DNA from: an uncultured Pedobacter sp. | GTDB lineage: Bacteria > Bacteroidota > Bacteroidia > Sphingobacteriales > Sphingobacteriaceae | DNA length: 24,185 nt | Direction: 5' to 3' | Assembly (NCBI RefSeq): GCF_946479715.1 | Contig: NZ_CAMLHF010000073.1 | Coordinates: forward strand, 1 to 24,185 | Part shown: positions 7,457 to 15,285 of the stretch, piece after piece | How the letters are laid out: each line of letters begins with the position of its first letter | Position numbering within the stretch: the stretch's first letter is position 1 | The notes under the pieces: model-generated | What the model was told of the DNA's origin: nothing | The model's database searches: none | The model's input: the letters and a program-made list of their open reading frames with translations, nothing else | Translations under genes and position numbers: made by a program

Positions 7457-8239
7457 TTATTTCCCGAAAAAAACAGGCTTCCTTTTCTCAAGAAAAGCTG
7501 TTGTTCCTTCTTTAAAATCCAATGTACCAAAGCATTTACCAAATTCCTTTATCTCAGTATCAAACCCATCAACATCATGTAATAGCGATGCATTTACAGC
7601 TCTTATAGCACCCGCAATAGCTAGCGGAGCTCTTAATTTTATCTTATTTAATAGCTCATTGGCCTTAGCAATAAGCTCACTCTGCGAAACCACATAATTC
7701 ACCAACCCCATTTTTTCTGCCTCAGTAGCAGTAATCATATCGGCTGTTGTAATTATCTCTATTGCTTTCCCCTTACCTACCAACTGGGTTAACCTCTGTG
7801 TACCCCCATAGCCAGGAATTAAACCAAGACTAACTTCCGGTAAGCCAAGTTTAGCATTTTCAGAAGCAATACGCATATGACAAGCCATTGCTAATTCTAA
7901 TCCTCCTCCTAAAGCAAATCCATTTATTGCTGCAATCACAGGCTTAGGACAATTCTCAATGGCATCAAACACCGTATGCTGCCCCACTCGCGCAAGCGCT
8001 TCTCCTTCGGCAATGTTGTAGTTAGAAAATTCTGAAATATCCGCCCCTGCAACAAAAGCCTTCTCTCCGGCACCAGTGATTAAAACGCCTCTTATCTCAT
8101 CGTTACTTCCCGCTAGTGAAATTGCTTCAGCCAGTTCGGCCAATGTATCCTTATTTAAAGCATTTAATTTATGTTCACGATTTATGGTAACATACAAGAT
8201 GTTATCTGTTATTTCCAGTAAAATGTTCTGATAAGTCAT
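7457..8239 (-). CDS. Enoyl-CoA hydratase/isomerase family protein (crotonase)
   Basis: A 260-residue soluble enzyme, the usual length for short-chain crotonases. The oxyanion-hole segments are AFVAGADISE (about 61-70) and FALGGGLELA (108-117). Both catalytic glutamates of hydratases are present: E115 in GGGLELA and E135 in LPEVSLGLIPGYGG. This supports hydration of 2-enoyl-CoA rather than an isomerase with one acid. The C-terminal FxEKRKPVF tail is normal. The gene starts 3 bp after the stop of the B12-binding subunit gene, so the two form an operon. That pairing hints at a CoA-ester route such as branched-chain or short-chain acyl-CoA breakdown. Substrate and exact reaction cannot be read from sequence, and beta-oxidation in general is an alternative. 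Confidence 0.94.
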   Translation of the reverse strand: MTYQNILLEITDNILYVTINREHKLNALNKDTLAELAEAISLAGSNDEIRGVLITGAGEKAFVAGADISEFSNYNIAEGEALARVGQHTVFDAIENCPKPVIAAINGFALGGGLELAMACHMRIASENAKLGLPEVSLGLIPGYGGTQRLTQLVGKGKAIEIITTADMITATEAEKMGLVNYVVSQSELIAKANELLNKIKLRAPLAIAGAIRAVNASLLHDVDGFDTEIKEFGKCFGTLDFKEGTTAFLEKRKPVFFGK

Positions 8240-8242
8240 ACT

Positions 8243-8662
8243 CTAAAAATTTCTGTTTTCAACAACCCAATTTTTGATATAATCCACTATAGTAACCATT
8301 GTTGTTCCCGGCGCAAATAACTCCCCTACACCTATCTCTTTAAGCTTTTTCATATCATTTTCAGGAATAATACCTCCACCTGTCAGCAAAACATCTGTTA
8401 ATTGTTTTTGCTTCATGATCTCTACAATTTTTGGGAAAACAGTCATATGAGCCCCAGATAGAATGGAAATTCCAATAGCATCAACATCTTCCTGCAAGGC
8501 GGTATTTACAACCATTTCAGGAGTCTGGCGCAATCCGGTATAGATCACTTCCATCCCGGCATCCCTGAGGGAAGTTGCAATAACTTTTGCACCTCTGTCA
8601 TGCCCATCGAGCCCAACCTTTGCGACTAAAACCCTTATTGGCCTGTTTAACGTTTTGCTCAT
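8243..8662 (-). CDS. Stand-alone cobalamin (B12)-binding domain protein, mutase small-subunit type
   Basis: A 139-residue protein consisting only of the B12-binding Rossmann domain of acyl-CoA mutases. The base-off/His-on signature DxHxxG is present as D19-G20-H21-D22-R23-G24 ([12 protein letters not shown]). It is followed by S66-x-L68 (GISILSG) and GGG at 95-97 ([13 protein letters not shown]). H21 would ligate cobalt. Length and sequence fit the small subunits of two-component CoA mutases (archaeal methylmalonyl-CoA mutase alpha-2, isobutyryl-CoA or 2-hydroxyisobutyryl-CoA mutase small subunits). The family is known to need a separate catalytic large subunit, which is not in this window. 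The gene is upstream of the crotonase gene by 3 bp and divergent from glnS. Confidence 0.93.
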   Translation of the reverse strand: MSKTLNRPIRVLVAKVGLDGHDRGAKVIATSLRDAGMEVIYTGLRQTPEMVVNTALQEDVDAIGISILSGAHMTVFPKIVEIMKQKQLTDVLLTGGGIIPENDMKKLKEIGVGELFAPGTTMVTIVDYIKNWVVENRNF

Positions 8663-8698
8663 AATTTATACTAATAGTAGGTGGTAAATGTAAGTAAA

Positions 8699-8728
8699 TT
8701 AGCGCTTTTATGTTAACTTTGGCGCTAA
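8699..8728. promoter_or_regulatory. 7-bp inverted repeat flanking the glnS -7 element, candidate operator
   Basis: TTAGCGC (8699-8705) and GCGCTAA (8722-8728) form a perfect inverted repeat with a 16-bp spacer. The spacer contains the putative -7 element of glnS. The repeat sits in the divergent gap between glnS and the B12-subunit gene. A regulatory role is inferred; chance is possible for 7 bp. Confidence 0.3.
8714..8721 (+). promoter_or_regulatory. glnS promoter -7 element (TAnnTTTG)
   Basis: TAACTTTG matches the Bacteroidota primary sigma -7 consensus exactly. It lies 20 bases upstream of the glnS ATG, giving a leader of roughly 15 nt. No clear TTTG -33 box is seen at the expected distance. 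Confidence 0.55.
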
Positions 8729-8741
8729 ATTTACAGTTTTT

Positions 8742-10403
8742 ATGAGTGAAGAAAGATCATTGAACTTTATTGAAGAAATCATTGAGAACGATTTAAATAG
8801 CGGAAAATACCAAACACTAATCACACGTTTTCCTCCAGAACCGAACGGATATTTGCATATAGGCCACGCAAAAGCTATATGCTTAAACTTTGGATTAACA
8901 AAGAAATATGGCGGTTACACAAACTTAAGGTTTGATGATACCAACCCGGTTACTGAAAAAACCGAATATGTAGACAGTCAACAGGCAGATATTAAATGGC
9001 TGGGCTTTGAATGGAAAAACGAATTATATACTTCTGATTATTTCGATTCACTTTATGAATTTGCCGTAACCCTTATCAAAAAAGGTTTGGCCTATGTGGA
9101 CGACAGTACTGCAGAAGAAATTGCTGAATTAAAAGGAACACCCACTGAAGCTGGTAAAGACAGCCCATACAGAAACCGCATCATTGAAGTGAATCTTGAT
9201 CTCTTTACCCGAATGAATGGCGGTGAATTTCCAGACGGTACCTGCACACTCCGTGCTAAAATAGACATGGCCAGCCCTAATATGATTATGAGGGACCCGG
9301 TGATCTACAGGATTAAACATGCTGAACACCACAGAACAGGAAATAAGTGGTGCATCTACCCAATGTATGATTTTGCACATGGGCAAAGTGACAGCATTGA
9401 AACCATCACACATTCTATTTGTACGCTTGAGTACGTGGCGCATCGCGAATTGTACGATTGGCTAATCGAGAAACTTGAAATATTTCCGTCAAAGCAATAC
9501 GAATTTGCCCGTTTAAACCTGTCATATACTGTTATGAGTAAGCGTAAGCTGCTTCAATTGGTAAATGAGGGCGTAGTAAGTGGTTGGGATGACCCCCGCA
9601 TGCCAACAATAAGCGGATTAAGAAGGCGTGGTTACACTCCGGAAAGCATCAGAGAGTTTTGTGACAGAATTGGAATTGCCAAAAGAGAAAACCTTATAGA
9701 ATTAAGCCTTTTAGAATTCTGTGTACGCGAGCATTTAAATAAAACTGCAAACAGAGTTATGGCGGTGTTAGATCCTATTAAGCTGATCATTACCAACTAT
9801 CCTGAAGGGCAGAGTGAGATTCTAATTGGAGAAAACAACCCTGAAGCAGAAGACAAAGGCGGAACAAGAGAAATCCCTTTCAGCAATGAATTGTGGATTG
9901 AGCGAGAAGACTTCATGGAAGAACCTGCTAAAAAATGGTTCAGGCTTGCACCAGGGGCAACCGTAAGACTTAAACATGCTTATATTGTAAAATGTGAAGA
10001 CTTCAAGAAAGATGCGAATGGCAATGTGACTGAAATATATTGCACCTATATTCCAGAATCAAAAAGCGGGGAAGATACCAGTGGCATCAATGTTAAAGGA
10101 ACTATCCACTGGGTAAGCAGTAAGCACGCAAAAAGCGCTGAAATCAGAATGTACGATCGTCTGTTTACGTCTGAATCTCCGGATTCGGAAGAGGGCGATT
10201 TTAAAGACTATCTTAATCCAAACAGCATTGAAATTATAAAACAAGCGTACATTGAGCCTTACTTGGCAAATGCAGATAAAGATGCGCGTTATCAGTTTAT
10301 CAGAAAAGGGTATTATTGCGTAGATAAGGACTCTACTCCTGAAAATCTGATATTTAACCGTACTGTTTCCTTAAAGGACGCCTGGGCAAAGGCTAATAAA
10401 TAA
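8742..10403 (+). CDS. glnS: Glutaminyl-tRNA synthetase
   Basis: A class I synthetase that charges tRNA-Gln directly. At 553 aa it is the normal bacterial GlnRS length. The N-terminus has TRFPPEPNGYLHIGHAK with the HIGH motif at 39-42. The GlnRS-specific LRFDDTNP (about 62-69), CIYPMYDFAHGQSDS and EITHS-like segments are present, and KMSKS appears as VMSKR (264-268). The C-terminal beta-barrel anticodon-binding half is complete, ending near the LKDAWAKANK tail. GlnRS rather than GluRS is clear from PPEPNGYLHIGH and from a separate gltX at 21023-22531. Having GlnRS suggests the cell does not rely on transamidation for Gln-tRNA. It is monocistronic between a TAnnTTTG promoter and a strong terminator. 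Confidence 0.97.
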   Translation: MSEERSLNFIEEIIENDLNSGKYQTLITRFPPEPNGYLHIGHAKAICLNFGLTKKYGGYTNLRFDDTNPVTEKTEYVDSQQADIKWLGFEWKNELYTSDYFDSLYEFAVTLIKKGLAYVDDSTAEEIAELKGTPTEAGKDSPYRNRIIEVNLDLFTRMNGGEFPDGTCTLRAKIDMASPNMIMRDPVIYRIKHAEHHRTGNKWCIYPMYDFAHGQSDSIETITHSICTLEYVAHRELYDWLIEKLEIFPSKQYEFARLNLSYTVMSKRKLLQLVNEGVVSGWDDPRMPTISGLRRRGYTPESIREFCDRIGIAKRENLIELSLLEFCVREHLNKTANRVMAVLDPIKLIITNYPEGQSEILIGENNPEAEDKGGTREIPFSNELWIEREDFMEEPAKKWFRLAPGATVRLKHAYIVKCEDFKKDANGNVTEIYCTYIPESKSGEDTSGINVKGTIHWVSSKHAKSAEIRMYDRLFTSESPDSEEGDFKDYLNPNSIEIIKQAYIEPYLANADKDARYQFIRKGYYCVDKDSTPENLIFNRTVSLKDAWAKANK

Positions 10404-10416
10404 GCAGATAACATCT

Positions 10417-10450
10417 TATGTAAAAAAGCCTGGTCAGGCTTTTTTACATA
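10417..10450. terminator. Perfect bidirectional terminator between glnS and the amidase gene
   Basis: The arm TATGTAAAAAAGCCTG (10417-10432) is the exact reverse complement of CAGGCTTTTTTACATA (10435-10450). The outer stem carries A6/T6, so a U-run results on both strands. The right arm contains the stop codon and last two codons of the convergent amidase gene. Confidence 0.92.
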
Positions 10451-11277
10451 TACTTCCTGTACAAGTTAAAGAGAATTAATTTAACTGCAGGCGTTAGTTC
10501 AGGCGTTACATCTGTTTGCACAAAGTGAATCTTAAACGCCACAATTGCTGCAGGCAAATTGCTCACATCATAACCTATTATCTTTAGCGCAAGAGTTGCA
10601 TCGAAATTATCTGGCGGCATTACAAGTACGCTGTCATACCATAACCCATAGCCTTTTTCGGCAAACCTTTTCCAGGGAAAATTAGCCGGATCAACCTTTC
10701 TTCTCGGTGCCACATCTGAATGGCCTATAAAATTTGCTGTTGGAATTTTATACCTGCTTTTTAAGGTAGACAGCAAAGTCATCAGACTTTGTAGCTGCGC
10801 CTCAGAATAAGGTTCAGCACCGGAATTATCAATCTCTATTCCGATAGAAGATGAGTTTAAATCTGTATCGTTACCCCATCTGCCCACACCAGCATGATTA
10901 GCTCTTAAATAGTCATTTACCATCTGAATAACCTTTCCGTCTCTTCCAACTACATAATGAGCACTTACCTCTGTTTTAGCAATGGTAAACGTTTTTATGG
11001 TCTGATCAGAAGATTTCTGAGCAGTATGATGAAGAACCACAAAGTTTGGTCTTCGTATACCAAAATTCACAGACCCAACCCAGGATTGAAGCGTTGGATC
11101 AGACAGGACAACCCCTTGCCCTACCGGCGGCATTGATTTTATTGTTTCTGCAAACTCACCCGCCTTTTTCTTATACACTTTATTTGTAGCAGCATATTTA
11201 CCAGTAGAGCATGATGCGAGTATAAGCATTGCTAAAATGTAGGGATAGCCTTTTTTTAATTTGATCTGATATACCAT
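10444..11277 (-). CDS. N-acetylmuramoyl-L-alanine amidase, AmiD-like lipoprotein
   Basis: A 277-residue peptidoglycan amidase (Amidase_2, PF01510) that cleaves the bond between MurNAc and L-Ala. The N-terminus is a lipoprotein signal with hydrophobic core YILAMLIL and lipobox LASC, lipidated at C23, so it is probably anchored in the outer membrane. The zinc ligands fit AmiD: H83 (VVLHHTAQ), H186 (FIGHSDVAPRRKVDP) and D196, with E148 (GIEID) and K194 near the active site. The C-terminal part (about 215-277, LKIIGYDVSNL to the FNLYRKYM end) resembles the helical peptidoglycan-binding-like tail of AmiD. A role in cell-wall recycling is likely. The 3' end overlaps the terminator shared with glnS. 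It is divergent from the M49-type gene by 126 bp, in which I saw no clear promoter. Confidence 0.93.
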   Translation of the reverse strand: MVYQIKLKKGYPYILAMLILASCSTGKYAATNKVYKKKAGEFAETIKSMPPVGQGVVLSDPTLQSWVGSVNFGIRRPNFVVLHHTAQKSSDQTIKTFTIAKTEVSAHYVVGRDGKVIQMVNDYLRANHAGVGRWGNDTDLNSSSIGIEIDNSGAEPYSEAQLQSLMTLLSTLKSRYKIPTANFIGHSDVAPRRKVDPANFPWKRFAEKGYGLWYDSVLVMPPDNFDATLALKIIGYDVSNLPAAIVAFKIHFVQTDVTPELTPAVKLILFNLYRKYM

Positions 11278-11403
11278 AATGAAAAGATAGAAAGTGTGAA
11301 ATTACTATTTTTTACTATTTTAGTCGCAATTAAATCTGTGCTATCAAAACCTGCTTTGCCCAATGCAGGCCATGTACGCATAAAAATACTAATATATTCA
11401 TCT

Positions 11404-13086
11404 ATGAAAAACATTAGCAAAGCAAGCCTTTTTATTGCTGGATGCTCAATAATTGCAGGAATTGCTTCATGTGGTAACCCGCAAGATAAAAACACAAAAA
11501 AGACAGAAAAGAAAACATCAGCAAACGATAGTTTACAGAGTTATGTAAATGAGCGTATTGATATTTATGAAAAGGTAAAACTAACCACCAATTTAAATGA
11601 TCTGACTATTAATGAGCGTAAAATACTTCCGCTATTGATACAATCTGCTCAAATAATGGATGAGCTATTCTGGAAACAGGCATACCCTCAGAGAGATAGT
11701 TTACTGAACACCGTAAAGGATGAAAAAACAAAATCTTTCATCTGGATTAACTATGGTCCATGGGACAGGCTTAATGGCGACAAGCCCTTTGTTGCCGGCA
11801 TTGGCCCTAAGCCGGATGCAGCGAGCTTTTATCCTGCTGGGATGACTAAAGAAGACCTCAAAAAATCTGATGCAAAAGATAAATATGGCCAATACTCTGT
11901 CATAAAAAAGGATAGTACAGGAAAACTAAATTCTATTCCTTATCATGTTCTTTTTGCTGCAGAACTACAAAAAGCTTCAAATCTTTTAAAACAAGCAGCA
12001 TTGCTTGCAGAAGACCCGGGGCTTAAAAAATACCTGAATCTACGTGCCGATGCATTAGTAACAGATAACTATACTGCCAGCGACTATGCATGGTTAGACA
12101 TGAAAACCAATAACCTTGATATCATTATTGGCCCTATTGAAAACTATGAAGACAAACTATTCAATGCCAGAGCGTCTTACGAGGCTTATGTATTGATCAA
12201 AGACAAGGTATGGAGCAAGCGTCTTGCCAAGTATGTAAGCATGCTGCCTCAATTACAGCAAGGCTTGCCTGTTGATGCTAAATACAAGAAAGAAAAGCCA
12301 GGTACAGACTCTGAGTTAAATGCTTACGATGTGATCTATTATGCGGGTGATTGTAATGCTGGCTCAAAAACAATTGCAGTAAACCTTCCGAATGATGAAA
12401 TTATACAGCAAAAGAAAGGAACAAGGCGTTCACAGTTAAAAAACGCGATGAAAGCCAAGTTTGATAAAATTCTAATTCCTATAGCGAAGGAACTTATCGA
12501 CAAAGATCAGCAACAGTATATCAATTTCGATGCTTTCTTTGCCAACGTAATGTTTCACGAGGTTGCTCACGGCTTAGGAATCAAAAAAACAATTACAGGT
12601 AAAGGGTTTGTTAAAGAAGCCTTGCAAGAACAATATTCATGGCTTGAAGAAGGCAAGGCAGATGTTTTAGGGCTATACATGGTAACCGGATTACTTAAAA
12701 AGGGAGAATTGGAAGGCGACATTAAACAATTTTACACCACATACATGGCGGGCATTCTTCGCTCGGTAAGATTTGGAGCTGCAAGCGCACATGGTAAGGC
12801 TAACATGCAGTGTTTCAATTTCTTTAAGGAAAATGGGGCTTTCATCAGAAATGAAAACGGAACATACAAGGTCGACTTTGCTAAATTTGAAACGGCTATG
12901 AATAAATTAAGCAGCTTAATTATAACCCTTCAAGGAAACGGGGATAAAGCTGCTGTAGAAAAAACTCAAAAAGAAAATGCTGTTATTTCCGCTGAGCTTC
13001 AAACCGACCTTGATAAATTAACCAAAAAAGGAATTCCTGTTGATATCATTTTTGAACAAGGAGTTGATGTTCTAGGGGTTAAATAA
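11404..13086 (+). CDS. M49 (dipeptidyl peptidase III)-type zinc peptidase, lipoprotein
   Basis: A 560-residue secreted zinc peptidase. The ATG at 11404 is preferred over 11296 because it gives a clean lipoprotein signal (MKNISKASLFIAGCSIIAGI, lipobox IASC, C23) followed by a charged linker. M49-like features are YAWLDMKTNNLDIIIGPIENYEDKLF (shown in part at 228-250), FEAFV-like SYEAYV, the zinc motif H385-E386-V-A-H389, and the second motif L414-E415-E416-G-K-A-D. In DPP III the first motif is HELLGH (HExxxH) and the second EECRAE. Here the first is one residue shorter (HExxH), as in a few bacterial M49 enzymes. Automated names for relatives vary. The substrate is probably short peptides in the periplasm or at the surface, which is an inference. 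A terminator follows 12 bp after the stop. Confidence 0.85.
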   Translation: MKNISKASLFIAGCSIIAGIASCGNPQDKNTKKTEKKTSANDSLQSYVNERIDIYEKVKLTTNLNDLTINERKILPLLIQSAQIMDELFWKQAYPQRDSLLNTVKDEKTKSFIWINYGPWDRLNGDKPFVAGIGPKPDAASFYPAGMTKEDLKKSDAKDKYGQYSVIKKDSTGKLNSIPYHVLFAAELQKASNLLKQAALLAEDPGLKKYLNLRADALVTDNYTASDYAWLDMKTNNLDIIIGPIENYEDKLFNARASYEAYVLIKDKVWSKRLAKYVSMLPQLQQGLPVDAKYKKEKPGTDSELNAYDVIYYAGDCNAGSKTIAVNLPNDEIIQQKKGTRRSQLKNAMKAKFDKILIPIAKELIDKDQQQYINFDAFFANVMFHEVAHGLGIKKTITGKGFVKEALQEQYSWLEEGKADVLGLYMVTGLLKKGELEGDIKQFYTTYMAGILRSVRFGAASAHGKANMQCFNFFKENGAFIRNENGTYKVDFAKFETAMNKLSSLIITLQGNGDKAAVEKTQKENAVISAELQTDLDKLTKKGIPVDIIFEQGVDVLGVK

Positions 13087-13098
13087 CCTAAAAGTACT

Positions 13099-13134
13099 AA
13101 AGCGCCTGTATAATTAATTTGATGCAGGCGCTTT
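13099..13134. terminator. Bidirectional terminator between the M49 peptidase and a response regulator gene
   Basis: AAAGCGCCTG (13099-13108) pairs with CAGGCGCTTT (13125-13134) around a 16-nt AT-rich loop, followed by a T-run on the plus strand and an A-rich start giving a short U-run on the minus strand. The stop codon of the convergent gene begins at 13136. Confidence 0.85.
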
Positions 13135-13135
13135 T

Positions 13136-13504
13136 TTATATAGAAAGATGTTTGTGGATGATATCCTCTAATTCCTGAATATCAAATGGCTTAGACAGGT
13201 AGCCATCTGCCCCGGCCTCTGCCGCAAGTGCCTGTACATCGTTATTTGCGGAGAAATAAATTACGGGTATCCCTTTCAGTGCCTCATGACCTTTAAGCTC
13301 TCTGGTTGCGTCAATCCCCCCTACATCCGGCAGCCAATTGTCCATAAAAATAATATCTGGTATGTAAGCCAGCACCTGATCTATAATATTATTAGAGGTC
13401 GAAGATGTCTTAATATCGAAACCTGCATCTTCCAGAATAATTGTACATAATTCTAAAATTTCTGCATTATCATCAAATACAAATACTCTTTTATTCTTCT
13501 CCAT
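13136..13504 (-). CDS. Single-domain response regulator (CheY-like receiver)
   Basis: A 122-residue protein made only of a receiver domain. The acidic pair is D11-D12, the phospho-acceptor is D55 (IIFMDNWLPD), the switch Ser is S85 (YFSAND-type) and the conserved Lys is K105 (LSKPFD). There is no output domain, so it acts through protein contacts or as a phosphate sink. It is the last gene of the six-gene cluster, 25 bp after the CheB gene, and is followed by a terminator. A function as the missing receiver for the REC-less CheB is possible by position but not shown. Confidence 0.93.
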   Translation of the reverse strand: MEKNKRVFVFDDNAEILELCTIILEDAGFDIKTSSTSNNIIDQVLAYIPDIIFMDNWLPDVGGIDATRELKGHEALKGIPVIYFSANNDVQALAAEAGADGYLSKPFDIQELEDIIHKHLSI

Positions 13505-13529
13505 TTGCGGGTATGGTTAACTACAAAGT

Positions 13530-14096
13530 TTAGGGCAACAAATTTATGAATTCTACTATATCTTCTATGCTTAAAACACGATCTATTTTTACGTTAGCCT
13601 GAGCATGGGCAGGCATGTAGGCTACTTGAGCAGTTGTTGGGTCCTGGATTAGGGTTGTCCCTCCCCAAAGCTTTACACTTTTCAATCCATTTACACCATC
13701 AGCGTTTGATCCTGAAAGTAAAAGGCATGCCAGTTTATCTTTATAAACCTCGGCTGCGGTCTGAAATGTAGCATCAATAGCGGGTCTGGAATAGTTTATT
13801 TTCTCGGAATAATCCAAAGAGAATGAACGATCCTGCTCTATCAGCAAATGATAATCTGAAGGGGCTATATAAATAGTACCTGCAGTTAACGGCTCTTTCT
13901 CATCTACCTCTTTAACTTTAAGCTTAGTTCTGGTTGATAACAATTCCGGCAATAAAGAATCTGCACCATGCTTACGATGGATAACAATAACAATTGGAAA
14001 TTTTATTGCAACATTAATTAATGGAAGCACTTTTAAAAGTACATCTAAACTTCCTGCAGAACCTCCAATAATAAATGCCTCACATTTTTTCATCAT
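13530..14096 (-). CDS. cheB: CheB-type methylesterase domain protein without receiver
   Basis: A 188-residue protein containing only the CheB catalytic domain (PF01339), which removes methyl esters from, or deamidates, glutamyl residues of chemoreceptors. The catalytic triad is visible as S13 (IGGSAGSL), H40 (IVIHRKHG) and D133 (LSGSNADGVNG). The SRPAIDATF segment matches the family's SRPSIDVLF. The N-terminal receiver of classical CheB is absent, so activity cannot be controlled in cis by phosphorylation. The start overlaps the CheR stop as ATGA, giving translational coupling. A second in-frame ATG follows immediately. With no chemoreceptor in the window its substrate is unknown. Confidence 0.94.
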   Translation of the reverse strand: MMKKCEAFIIGGSAGSLDVLLKVLPLINVAIKFPIVIVIHRKHGADSLLPELLSTRTKLKVKEVDEKEPLTAGTIYIAPSDYHLLIEQDRSFSLDYSEKINYSRPAIDATFQTAAEVYKDKLACLLLSGSNADGVNGLKSVKLWGGTTLIQDPTTAQVAYMPAHAQANVKIDRVLSIEDIVEFINLLP

Positions 14097-14914
14097 TGTA
14101 TTTTCCTCCAGATCTTCTCTGAGTCCAGTCGTTTATACTTATCCGAAATGCCCGAAAAGTTAATCGTTTCCTTAGTTCCAAGCGCCAAGTATCCTAATTC
14201 TTCAAGGCTCTCATCAAAAAGGTTCAGCACCTTCTGCTGTAATTCCCTATCAAAATAGATCAATACATTTCTACATAAAATGAGCTGAAACTCATTAAAG
14301 GAGTAATCAGAAACCAGGTTATGCGTAGAAAATATAATCTTGCTTTTTAGCTCTTCATCAAATTTAGCCAACGAATAGTTCGCGGTATAATAACTTGAAA
14401 AATCTTTTAAACCTCCGGATAAAATATAGTTTTCAGAATATTGCTTCATGCTATTCATTCCAAACATTCCTTGTGCTGCCTTTTCAAGCACAATTGGGTT
14501 TAAATCTGTTGCGTAAATTAAAGACTTATGCAAGAGGTTAAGTTCTTTTAAAATAATTGAGATCGAATATGCCTCTTCTCCTGTTGAACAACCCGCTAGC
14601 CAAATCCTGATAAATGGGTATGTCCCCAGCTTTGGCAATACCACATCTCTTAAAGTTTTAAAAAAAACGGGATCTCTAAACATTTCGGTTACATTAACCG
14701 TAATCTGTTCTACAAATCGCTTAAAGTATAAACTATCGTTATTTATCTTATATCTGAACTCTGCAAAACTTACAGCTCTATCCAAACTGTACAACCGTAT
14801 AATTCTTCTCTTTAAGGATGCTCTGGAGTATCCCGTAAAATCATACCCATACTTTTCCAGAAGGTCTGAGAGTAAGATCTCAACGTGATCGTCGTTAATT
14901 ACAGAGAGTTCCAA
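14093..14914 (-). CDS. cheR: CheR-type protein glutamate methyltransferase
   Basis: A 273-residue S-adenosylmethionine-dependent methyltransferase of the CheR family. The N-terminal helical domain (about 1-70) contains KRRIIRL. The catalytic domain has NVTEMFRD (74-81), the SAM loop WLAGCSTGEEAYS (105-117), ATDLNP (about 135-140) and LILCRNVLIYF. The beta-subdomain of the family is present, and there is no C-terminal TPR or pentapeptide-binding extension. The start codon is TTG, one base after the TAA of the preceding response regulator. The next Met lies beyond the N-terminal domain, so TTG with translational coupling is the best start. It overlaps cheB by 4 bp. Confidence 0.93.
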   Translation of the reverse strand: MELSVINDDHVEILLSDLLEKYGYDFTGYSRASLKRRIIRLYSLDRAVSFAEFRYKINNDSLYFKRFVEQITVNVTEMFRDPVFFKTLRDVVLPKLGTYPFIRIWLAGCSTGEEAYSISIILKELNLLHKSLIYATDLNPIVLEKAAQGMFGMNSMKQYSENYILSGGLKDFSSYYTANYSLAKFDEELKSKIIFSTHNLVSDYSFNEFQLILCRNVLIYFDRELQQKVLNLFDESLEELGYLALGTKETINFSGISDKYKRLDSEKIWRKIQ

Positions 14915-14915
14915 T

Positions 14916-15281
14916 TTAAATATACTTTATGAGTAAACTTGTTAACTCTTCAACATTAATAGGTTTAGAGACATAGCCTGCGGCCCCAGCATTAATACAA
15001 CGTTCTCTATCTCCAACCATAGCTTGGGCAGTAACGGCTATAACAGGAATATGTTTAATTTCCGGACTTTCATCTATTTTAGCAATCGCCTCATATCCAT
15101 CCATTCCCGGCATCATCATATCCATTAACACCACTGCAATCTCTTTATTCTCTTTAAGCAGGCCTATTCCTTCTTCCCCACCGGTTGCAGTTAAACATTG
15201 GTAGCCTTTTGCTTTTAAAACAGCCGACAACGCAAAAATGTTCCGGTTATCGTCATCAATTATCAAAATCTTTTTCGCCAT
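14916..15281 (-). CDS. Single-domain response regulator, close paralogue of REC3 of the upstream kinase
   Basis: A 121-residue receiver-only protein from the ATG at 15281 (MAKKILIIDDD). A longer frame from 15311 would overlap the upstream gene and add a non-homologous start. The acidic cluster is D9-D11, the acceptor is D54 (VVLMDMMMPGMDGYE), T84 (AVTAQAM) and K106 (VSKPIN). The sequence is strikingly like the last receiver of the hybrid kinase just upstream. Both share LMDMMMP-x-MDGYE, AVTA-x-AM-x-GDRE-x-C and AGA-x-x-Y-x-SKP. They also share a 19-base identical stretch over LMDMMMP. It probably takes phosphate from the same transmitter. The gap to the upstream stop is 4 bp, and to cheR 1 bp. 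Confidence 0.93.
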   Translation of the reverse strand: MAKKILIIDDDNRNIFALSAVLKAKGYQCLTATGGEEGIGLLKENKEIAVVLMDMMMPGMDGYEAIAKIDESPEIKHIPVIAVTAQAMVGDRERCINAGAAGYVSKPINVEELTSLLIKYI

Positions 15282-15285
15282 ATAG

